From Paraburkholderia tuberum STM678 (lineage in GTDB: Bacteria > Pseudomonadota > Gammaproteobacteria > Burkholderiales > Burkholderiaceae), in contig NZ_CADFGP010000065.1 in the NCBI RefSeq assembly GCF_902833905.1, forward strand, positions 1 through 36,348: 36,348 bases of DNA. Direction: 5' to 3'. Each line of letters starts with the position of its first letter. Position 1 is the stretch's first letter. Below, one piece after another: positions 25,502 to 32,720 of this stretch. Made by a program: the position numbers and the translations under genes. A model generated the notes under the pieces. It worked only from the letters and a program-made list of their open reading frames with translations. It searched no databases and had not been told where the DNA came from.

Positions 25502-26545
25502 TTAGAACGTCTCGTGGTGCTCGTTGCGCGCGATGTCCGCCTGCACCATCATCTGGCAAAGCTGCTCGAGCGAGGTTTGCGGTTGCCAGCCGAGCGTGTC
25601 GCGCGCCTTGTCCGCGCAGCCGATCAGCAGGTCCACTTCGGCCGGCCGATAGAACTTCGGATTGACGCGCACGAGCGTCTTGCCGGTCGCGACGTCGATG
25701 CCGGTCTCGCGCTCGTCCTTGCCCGACCATTCCAGCTGATAACCGGCCGCCGTGAACGCCATGCGCACGAAATCGCGAACCGTTTCGGTGCGGCCGGTCG
25801 CGAGCACGAAGGTGTCGGGCGCGTCGGCCTGCAGCATGCGCCACATGCCCTCGACGTATTCGAGTGCGAAGCCCCAGTCGCGCTGCGCGCTCAGGTTGCC
25901 GAGTTCGAGCACGTCCTGCTTGCCGAGCTTGATCTTCGCGACCGTGTCCGAGATCTTGCGCGTGACGAATTCGCGGCCACGTAGCGGCGATTCGTGATTG
26001 AACAGAATGCCGCTGCTCGCGAACAGGTCGTACGACTCGCGATAGTTGATCGTCGACCAGTGCGCGAACAGCTTCGCGACGCCATACGGGCTGCGCGGAT
26101 AGAACGGCGTGCTTTCGCGTTGCGGCACCGCCTGCACGAGGCCGAACATCTCGGAGGTCGACGCCTGGTAGAAGCGTGTCTTCGGGCTCAGGATACGCAG
26201 GCCTTCGAGCAGATTCAGCGCGCCGACGCCGGTCACTTCGGCGGTGGTCACCGGCTGGTCGAACGACACGCCGACGAAGCTCTGCGCGGCGAGGTTGTAC
26301 AGCTCGTCGGCCTGCGTGCCGTCGAGCAGGCGCAGCGTCGAGCCGAGGTCGGTGAGGTCGTGTTCGACGAGACGCAGATTCGGATGATCGAGCACGCCAA
26401 GCTCACGCATGCGCCAGAAGTTGACCGAACTCGTGCGCCGGTAGGTGCCGGTCACGTGATAGCCCTTGTCGAGCAGCAGCCGGGTCAGATAGGCGCCGTC
26501 CTGTCCGGATACGCCGGTGATGATCGCTTTGCGTGGTTGGCTCAT
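25502..26545 (-). CDS. bceN: GDP-mannose 4,6-dehydratase
   Basis: 347 residues, an extended short-chain dehydrogenase. It converts GDP-mannose to GDP-4-keto-6-deoxy-mannose, the precursor of GDP-rhamnose. The NADP site is GVSGQDG (11-17). LYNLAAQSFVGVSFDQP, STSEMFG and the catalytic YPRSPYGVAK follow, then HESPLRGREFVTRKI, all typical of Gmd. It is the last gene of a leftward operon behind the acyltransferase and the SGNH hydrolase. The partner reductase that would complete GDP-D-rhamnose (bceM in cepacian clusters) is not in this window. The call rests on family motifs; the symbol rests on cluster similarity. Confidence 0.93.
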   Translation of the reverse strand: MSQPRKAIITGVSGQDGAYLTRLLLDKGYHVTGTYRRTSSVNFWRMRELGVLDHPNLRLVEHDLTDLGSTLRLLDGTQADELYNLAAQSFVGVSFDQPVTTAEVTGVGALNLLEGLRILSPKTRFYQASTSEMFGLVQAVPQRESTPFYPRSPYGVAKLFAHWSTINYRESYDLFASSGILFNHESPLRGREFVTRKISDTVAKIKLGKQDVLELGNLSAQRDWGFALEYVEGMWRMLQADAPDTFVLATGRTETVRDFVRMAFTAAGYQLEWSGKDERETGIDVATGKTLVRVNPKFYRPAEVDLLIGCADKARDTLGWQPQTSLEQLCQMMVQADIARNEHHETF

Positions 26546-26601
26546 AGCTTGCCTTCTGGTTTGTGAGAGAAAAGAGAACGGAACGCGCGTAAGGGCCTGG
26601 C

Positions 26602-27351
26602 TCAGTGCGCGTTGTCCAGCAGCCGCCGCACCAACGGTTCGACGACCCGATAATCCTGTTCGGCCTTCAGCCGGTACAACTCCGGCTTTGGATGCGCGCC
26701 GTCCGACATCAGCGACTTCCAGTCGGGCAGGCTGCTCACATACGCGTATTGATCGACGAGCGGCACCTGCTGTTCGGCGGCCACGCGTCGCGTCATCGCT
26801 ATCATCGCGGCGAGCCGGGCGTTGAGCCGGTTATCGGGCATCGGGTTCGAGGTCTGCAAAACAGGCTCCTTGCCGAGCGCTCGCGCGGTTTGCACGAGCG
26901 ACGTCTCGGCCGCGTAAAACTGCTCGGGCGTCTGGTTGTGCATCACTTCGTTGATGCCGTAGTTGATCAACACGATCCGCGCGGGCGAGGCGGCGAGACG
27001 TTCGCGCCACGGCAGTCCCGCCGTCGGCCCCGCGCGACGATTGCCGGTGCCGTCGCGCAACTGCCAGGCCATCGTGCCGCCGACGCCGTAGTTCGTGACG
27101 CGCACGCGCTCGCCGTCATGCGCCTGCAACGCTTGCTGCAGAAACGTGACGGCGTTGCGGGCTTGCGGGCCGCAGTGGCCATCGCTGCAGGTGATGCCGA
27201 GCGTGGTCGAGTCGCCGTAAGCGTCGATCAGCAGTTGCGTCGGCGATGACGCTGCCGGCCCGGCCACGGCCGCGCGCGTTGTCGGGGCGATCAGCATCAG
27301 CGCCGACACGACACCCAGCACGTGGGCAGCAACAACGGCCAGGCGGTTCAT
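26602..27351 (-). CDS. Exported SGNH/GDSL hydrolase
   Basis: 249 residues. A signal peptide (about 1-27, ending TTRA) directs it to the periplasm. Family blocks are present in order: block I DAYGDSTT with the nucleophile S47, block II glycine in YGVGGT, block III asparagine in INYGINEV, and block V DGAHPKPE with the catalytic Asp/His. SGNH proteins act as O-acyl esterases or transferases on polysaccharides. Its start overlaps the stop of the acyltransferase gene by four bases. An adding and a removing or relaying acyl enzyme side by side suggests tuning of polymer acetylation. ATG 27351 is chosen because it begins the signal peptide; the frame stays open further upstream. Confidence 0.88.
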   Translation of the reverse strand: MNRLAVVAAHVLGVVSALMLIAPTTRAAVAGPAASSPTQLLIDAYGDSTTLGITCSDGHCGPQARNAVTFLQQALQAHDGERVRVTNYGVGGTMAWQLRDGTGNRRAGPTAGLPWRERLAASPARIVLINYGINEVMHNQTPEQFYAAETSLVQTARALGKEPVLQTSNPMPDNRLNARLAAMIAMTRRVAAEQQVPLVDQYAYVSSLPDWKSLMSDGAHPKPELYRLKAEQDYRVVEPLVRRLLDNAH

Positions 27352-28430
27352 GCGCGGCCTTGCGGTGCTTGCCGCGCAACGTGGGCGCTGGCGCCGGTCG
27401 TCGCTCTCGACCCGCGCGCGCCGAAAATCAGGCGCTTCTCGAATGCGAACCACGTGATGCTCGCGTACACGAGTGTGATAGCGAGCGCGATCGCGGCGCT
27501 CAGATAGCGATTCAGATGCAGCGGCCACACCATGTACAGCACGCTCAGGTGGATCAGATAGATCGTGTAGCTGACGGTGCCGATATAAACGAGCACGCGA
27601 TTGCACAACAGCCGCTTCACGATGCCCTTGCTCTGCAGCGCGATCACGACGATCGACGTGCACAGCACCAGCGACACGCTATACAGCCCCGCATTCGACA
27701 ACGGCGTATTCGCTGCGCGAAAACGCGGGTAGTGCAGATGCAGCCATGCCAGCACCGCGAGCGCGGCCAGAGCGCCGAGCACCGCGAGTCCCTTGAACGG
27801 TTCGAGCGCATTGCGATCGCGCCGCACGGCAACCGCGAGCAGCGCGCCGGCCGCGAGCAGATCCATGCGGAACGGCGTCAGGTAGTAGATCGGCCAGAAC
27901 GAATCGAACCACGGCGTCGCGAGCGCGCGCAGCAGCGGCACCAGAACGATCAGCGCGGCCGCCACCAGCCCAAGCAGACGCTCGGGCACGAGCAGGATCA
28001 CGAACGGCCAGAAGATATAAAACTGCTCCTCGACCGCGAGCGACCACAGCACGTTGAGGCTGTCATGACCGCTTTGATTGAGCGCATCGCCGATATTAGT
28101 CGCGAAGAACGCGTACCAGTACCAGTGCCGCGCCCACGCGAGGCCGAACAGCAGCGACGACACGGCCATCAGCAGCAGGTACGGCGGCAGGATGCGGCGC
28201 GCGCGCCGCGCATAGAAATAGCTGAAATACGACTGCTGGCGCGACTTGCGATCGAGCAGGATGCCGCTGATCAGAAAGCCGCTCAAAACGAAGAACAGAT
28301 CGACGCCCATCCATAGCGGCGCTTTCAACGCGTGCTGCGCGAACACCGCGAGCACGGCGATCGCGCGCAGACCGTCGAGCTGCACGATGCGGGAATGGGA
28401 GGGCGCGAGGGGCAATGCGCTGGCTGTCAT
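27348..28430 (-). CDS. bceO: Membrane O-acyltransferase (acyltransferase 3 family)
   Basis: 360 residues with about ten membrane helices. The family signature is present: QLDGLRAIAVLAVFAQHA, GVDLFFVLSGFLISGIL with the conserved arginine region RRARRILPPYLLL, and WSLAVEEQFYIFWP. These proteins move acetyl groups across the inner membrane onto polysaccharides. ATG 28430 is taken as start because the first helix follows; the ribosome site is weak. It is the first gene of the leftward acyltransferase-hydrolase-dehydratase operon. The symbol follows the acyltransferase next to bceN in cepacian cluster II as I remember it, and is less sure than the function. Confidence 0.88.
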   Translation of the reverse strand: MTASALPLAPSHSRIVQLDGLRAIAVLAVFAQHALKAPLWMGVDLFFVLSGFLISGILLDRKSRQQSYFSYFYARRARRILPPYLLLMAVSSLLFGLAWARHWYWYAFFATNIGDALNQSGHDSLNVLWSLAVEEQFYIFWPFVILLVPERLLGLVAAALIVLVPLLRALATPWFDSFWPIYYLTPFRMDLLAAGALLAVAVRRDRNALEPFKGLAVLGALAALAVLAWLHLHYPRFRAANTPLSNAGLYSVSLVLCTSIVVIALQSKGIVKRLLCNRVLVYIGTVSYTIYLIHLSVLYMVWPLHLNRYLSAAIALAITLVYASITWFAFEKRLIFGARGSRATTGASAHVARQAPQGRA

Positions 28431-28989
28431 GAACCGTCCATGGTGTAAAGCGGATGAGCCGGGCGAAGCGCCGCGCGGTTCGCCACGGATTGCCAGCGAA
28501 CAGGCGCGCGCTTCGCGTCGCAACTGAAGTGCAATCGATTCTAGGGAAAAGAAACTCGAGAAAAAACCCGTTGGAATGGGCTAATTGAATCAGATTGAAA
28601 CAGGGTATTTCTTTGGCCATTCTCGAAAGATTTATATGTTTATGTGGTGAGCATCGGGCAATCCGTAATAAATGCGCATTGCGTGATATCACATCGGTAG
28701 GAACGGGGGATCGTCGCGATAGAGGCGACCTGGCGGCGAGGCTTGCGCTTTTATTGATTTTTAAAATCTTTTCTTTTGCGACGTATAAGCAAACGAATAT
28801 TTTTGAATTATTTTCTATTTTCGTCACTGCATTTTTTTCGCGTAACTTAGCCGTGCGGACGGCTGCCTTCAGGCGCCGCGCTTCAATCGGTTGCGCTTCG
28901 TTTCGCTTTGCCACATCACTGAATTTCGCCCCGAGCGGGCGCAGGTCCGCGTGCATCGCGTTGACCGGACATCGACTGGAGGTTCCGCC
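28431..28989. promoter_or_regulatory. Divergent regulatory region of polysaccharide part II
   Basis: 559 bases, strongly AT-rich from about 28540 to 28860, between the leftward acyltransferase operon and the rightward propeller-flippase operon. Two perfect 10-base palindromes lie almost side by side: AATGCGCATT (28671-28680) and GTGATATCAC (28683-28692). A third dyad is GATTTT-T-AAAATC (28756-28768). TTGCGA (28776-28781) with TATTTT (28798-28803), 16 bases apart, is a weak rightward promoter candidate. No convincing coding frame. Confidence 0.5.
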
Positions 28990-31191
28990 TTGCGCCGTAT
29001 CACGTTCAAAAACTGGTTCGCCCTGACAGCCTGCGCTGCCGGCGTCGTCGCCGCATCGGCCGGTCTGCCGGCGCGCGCCGAAACCGCTTTGAACGCGAAG
29101 ACCTCATGGATCGGCAACAGCTTCGGCTTTGGCGATGGCACATGGACGCAGATCGATATCACCGCGATCGCGGTCACGCCCGACGGCAAGGTCTATACGA
29201 ACGCGCCGTGGGACGAAAGCGGCGCCGAAGCGAGCGTCTATCAGGACGGCAAGATGCTCGGCTTCGCGGGCGGCACGCATGGCTGGGGCAACGCCGGCGG
29301 CAATGCGATCGCGGTCAACCGCAAATATGCATTCGTTGCGATCGCGGTCGGCAATGAGAAAGGGCATCTGGTCGAGCCGGGCGTGTGGCCGGACAAAGGC
29401 AAGCAATGGTTTGGTATCTCGCGGCGCCTGATCGACGAGCCGAAGCGCGTGGCACCGTTTCAGCCCGCCGCTAAAAACGCGGACCCGCACGCGCAGCTCG
29501 CGGCCGGCTTTCTGATGATGAACGAAGTCCCGACCGGCACGAACGCCGAGATCGGCGGGCTCGCCGCGAACGACACGACGCTGTTCGCGGCCAATACCGC
29601 GCGCAATCGCATCGAAGTCTACGATGCCGAATCGATGCAGCAGAAAGCAACGTGGAACGTGCACGAGCCCGGACGAATCGCGCTCGCGCCCGACGGCACG
29701 CTATGGGTGCTCAGCGGCACGCGCGGCGATCGCGCGCCGGGTATCGAGCATTACACGGCGACCGGTCAGCGCATCGACGAGACCATCACGCTGCCGGCCG
29801 ATACGGTCGCGGTCGGCCTCGCCGTCGATGCGCAAGGCCGCCTCCTGATCGCCGATAACGGTCCGCGCCAGCAGGTGCTGTTCTTCACGAAGCGCGACGG
29901 CCGCTACACGGAGTCGGGCACGCTCGGCGAGCGCGGCGGCATTTTCAGCGGCGTCGCGGGCAAGCCCGGACCGTTGCGATTCAACGGGTTGACCGGCGTG
30001 GGTGTCGATGCGCGCGGCAACGTGTACGTGTCGACCAATGGCATCGGTCCGCGTTACGAGCCGATCGGCGCGGGCCTCGGCGCGACGCTCGAAAGTTATG
30101 CGCCGAACGGCAAGCGCAACTGGCAGGTCGAGGGGCTGCTGTTCGTCGACGGCGCGTGGATCGATCCGGCCCGGCCCGACAGCGTCTATACCGGCAACAA
30201 GCGCTTCGAACTCGATTTGTCGAAGCCGTCTGGACAGGACTGGAAATACGCGGGGTTCCTGTCGAATCGGTTCAAGTACCCGGACGATCCGGTGTTCCAT
30301 ACCGACAAGTATCCGGGTCTGCCGATCGCGCGGCGGTTGAAGGGGCACACGTTCCTCTATCTGACCGACATGTATGCGGATCATCTGAAGATCTATCGCT
30401 TCGATCCGCAGCATGACGGCGAGACCGCGATTCCCTCGGGATTTATCGCAGGTCGCGAGCGCGCGGTCGCGAAGGTGCCGAATGCACCGCCGGGCGGTGA
30501 CTGGATCTGGCGCGACACGAATGGCGACGGGCGCTTCGATCGCGACGAATACGCGCTGAACACGAGCGGCACGAAGCTCGCCGGCGGCTGGGGCTGGTGG
30601 GTCGACATGGCCGGCGACATCTGGCGTACCCGGGATACGAAGGGCATCTATCGCTTCCGTTTCGGCGGACTCGATGCGAAGGGCAACCCGGTCTACTCGT
30701 ACTCGAACCTGACGCAGTACCCGGTGCCGGCACCGTTCAGCGAACTGCATCGCGCGATCTATGAATCGGACACCGACACGATGTACGTGAGCGGCTATAC
30801 GGCCGATATGCCGACCGCGCAGGGCTTCTGGAAGGAAGTGGGCCGCGTGCTGGTGCGCTATGACAAGTGGTCGAGCGGCAAGCCGGTGCAGCGCTACGCG
30901 ATCACGCTGCCTTGGCAGACGCAGAGCAAGCCCATCGCGACGATCATCGGCGTCACGGTCGAGGGACAGTACGTGTTCGGCGTCGAGCCGGTCGGCGCGG
31001 TGCACGTGTGGGACAAGGACAGCGGCAAGGAACTCGGCGTGATCCGACCGGGCCCCGAAGTGGGCCGCGCGTCGGGTTGGGTCGACGTGCCGAACGGTAT
31101 CAGCGCGACGAAGCGCGGCGATGGCGAGTACCTGGTGTTCGTCGAGGAAGACGCGCGCGGCAAGGTGCTGATGTATCGCTGGAAGCCTTGA
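28990..31191 (+). CDS. Exported beta-propeller-like protein with an EF-hand loop
   Basis: 733 residues. The start is a TTG at 28990: GGAGG lies seven bases upstream, and a clean signal peptide follows (1-30, ending ARA). The mature part has repeated short blocks of the NHL/six-bladed-propeller kind, such as IAVTPDGKVYTNA, IALAPDGTLWVLSG, LAVDAQGRLLIADNG and VGVDARGNVYVSTNG. A complete EF-hand calcium loop DTNGDGRFDRDE lies at 509-520. No catalytic signature is recognised. It could bind, cleave or modify the polysaccharide in the periplasm or outside the cell. It heads the operon with the flippase and BceR and occupies the place where cepacian cluster II has bceP, but I cannot confirm identity. 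Confidence 0.8.
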   Translation: MRRITFKNWFALTACAAGVVAASAGLPARAETALNAKTSWIGNSFGFGDGTWTQIDITAIAVTPDGKVYTNAPWDESGAEASVYQDGKMLGFAGGTHGWGNAGGNAIAVNRKYAFVAIAVGNEKGHLVEPGVWPDKGKQWFGISRRLIDEPKRVAPFQPAAKNADPHAQLAAGFLMMNEVPTGTNAEIGGLAANDTTLFAANTARNRIEVYDAESMQQKATWNVHEPGRIALAPDGTLWVLSGTRGDRAPGIEHYTATGQRIDETITLPADTVAVGLAVDAQGRLLIADNGPRQQVLFFTKRDGRYTESGTLGERGGIFSGVAGKPGPLRFNGLTGVGVDARGNVYVSTNGIGPRYEPIGAGLGATLESYAPNGKRNWQVEGLLFVDGAWIDPARPDSVYTGNKRFELDLSKPSGQDWKYAGFLSNRFKYPDDPVFHTDKYPGLPIARRLKGHTFLYLTDMYADHLKIYRFDPQHDGETAIPSGFIAGRERAVAKVPNAPPGGDWIWRDTNGDGRFDRDEYALNTSGTKLAGGWGWWVDMAGDIWRTRDTKGIYRFRFGGLDAKGNPVYSYSNLTQYPVPAPFSELHRAIYESDTDTMYVSGYTADMPTAQGFWKEVGRVLVRYDKWSSGKPVQRYAITLPWQTQSKPIATIIGVTVEGQYVFGVEPVGAVHVWDKDSGKELGVIRPGPEVGRASGWVDVPNGISATKRGDGEYLVFVEEDARGKVLMYRWKP

Positions 31192-31253
31192 GGTGCGTTG
31201 GCCTCGCTGACGCAGCCCCGCACCCAATCTAACCGCAAAACCGAAGGGATTCG

Positions 31254-32720
31254 ATGGACAAAGGCATTCTCAGGAACGTGGCGATCAACTTTTTCGGGCT
31301 CGTGCTGCCGACGTTCGTATCGCTCGTGACCGTTCCGTCGTATATCCGGCTGCTCGGCGTGGAGCGCTACGGTGTGATCAGTCTCGTGTGGACGCTGATC
31401 GGCTACTTCGGGATTCTCGATCTCGGCATGAGCATGGCCGCGCAGAACCATATTTCGAAGGCGCGCGCGTCGGGCGATCAGCAGGAAAGCGCGCGCGTGT
31501 TCTGGAGCGCAACCTGGCTCAATCTGACGACCGGCGTTGTCGGCGGTCTGATCATCTACTTCGGCGCGTTCCTGTACACCGCGTATTTCACGAAGGTATC
31601 GCCCGAGCTGCAGCACGAAGTCTATATGGCGCTGCCGTGGCTCGCGGTCGCGATTCCGATCGCGAACGTGTCGTGGGTGTTCGCGGGCGCGATCAACGGC
31701 GCGGAACGCTTCGGCGTCTACAACACGAACCAGACCATCGGCACGTTCCTGTTCCAGCTGCTGCCGCTCGGTGCCGCGTGGTGGCTCGGCGCGACTTTGC
31801 AGAACGTACTCGCCGCGGCAGTCGTCGCGCGGATTCTCGCGGCGTTGCTGCTCGGCCGCTACGCGCTGAAAGTGCTTGAAATACGCAGCATTCAGCCGCC
31901 GCGGCTCGGCGTCGCAAAGGGGCTGTTCAACTTCGGTGGCTGGATGCTGATCGCGAGCGTGACGACGATGGTCGCCGATTCGCTCGATCGCGTCATGCTC
32001 GGTTCACGGCTCGGCGCGCGTTTCGTCACGTACTACACGGTGCCGCAGAACCTCGTCACGCGTCTGAACATCGTGCCGACCGCGCTGGTACGCACGCTGT
32101 TTCCGCGGCTTTCCGCAGTCGGCCGCGCCGACGCCGACACGATCACGCAGCAATCGCTCGAATTTCTGAACGGCGTGTTCACGCCGGTCGCGCTCGTCGC
32201 GATGCTGGTGCTCGAACCGTTCCTGCATCTGTGGGTCGGCAACGAGATCGCGACGGTCGCGGCGCCCGTGGGCCGCATCATGATCGTCGCCGTGTGGCTC
32301 GTCGGCCAGGCGAACGTGACGCGCATCCTGATTCAGTCGCAGGTCAATCCAGCCACCGCCGCGCGCATCGGCCTCGTCGAGTTGCCGCTTTTCGCCGGTG
32401 CGTTGTGGCTCGGTATCACGCATTTCGGGCTGACGGGCGCGGCGGTCGCGGTCGCTGCCCGCGCGCTGTTCGACTACGCGGTGCTGCTGCGTTTCGCCGC
32501 GATCCGCGCGCGCCAGATCGTGCTCGACATGCTCGCCCATCTCGCTTTCCTGCTCGCCAGTCTGTGGCTCGCCAGCTTCCTGCCGAGCCTCGCGCTCGCG
32601 ATCGCCGCCGGTGTGCTGATGGTCGGCGCGAACGTCGCGTGGTCGATCACGATGACGCCCGCCTTGCGCAATCTTGCGCGTTCACTGCTATTGCGACTGA
32701 ATCCGAGGAAAAGCGCATGA
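31254..32720 (+). CDS. bceQ: Lipid-linked repeat-unit flippase (Wzx family)
   Basis: 488 residues with about 12 to 14 membrane helices over its whole length, starting NVAINFFGLVLPTFVSLVTVPSYIRLLGVERYG. This resembles the first helices of polysaccharide-transport/MATE-like Wzx proteins, and LGSRLGARFVTYYTVPQNL is also typical. It would flip the undecaprenyl-diphosphate heptasaccharide to the periplasmic face for BceI. GAAGGGA precedes ATG 31254. The stop overlaps the bceR start by four bases. The symbol is by analogy with the flippase of the cepacian cluster. Confidence 0.9.
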   Translation: MDKGILRNVAINFFGLVLPTFVSLVTVPSYIRLLGVERYGVISLVWTLIGYFGILDLGMSMAAQNHISKARASGDQQESARVFWSATWLNLTTGVVGGLIIYFGAFLYTAYFTKVSPELQHEVYMALPWLAVAIPIANVSWVFAGAINGAERFGVYNTNQTIGTFLFQLLPLGAAWWLGATLQNVLAAAVVARILAALLLGRYALKVLEIRSIQPPRLGVAKGLFNFGGWMLIASVTTMVADSLDRVMLGSRLGARFVTYYTVPQNLVTRLNIVPTALVRTLFPRLSAVGRADADTITQQSLEFLNGVFTPVALVAMLVLEPFLHLWVGNEIATVAAPVGRIMIVAVWLVGQANVTRILIQSQVNPATAARIGLVELPLFAGALWLGITHFGLTGAAVAVAARALFDYAVLLRFAAIRARQIVLDMLAHLAFLLASLWLASFLPSLALAIAAGVLMVGANVAWSITMTPALRNLARSLLLRLNPRKSA

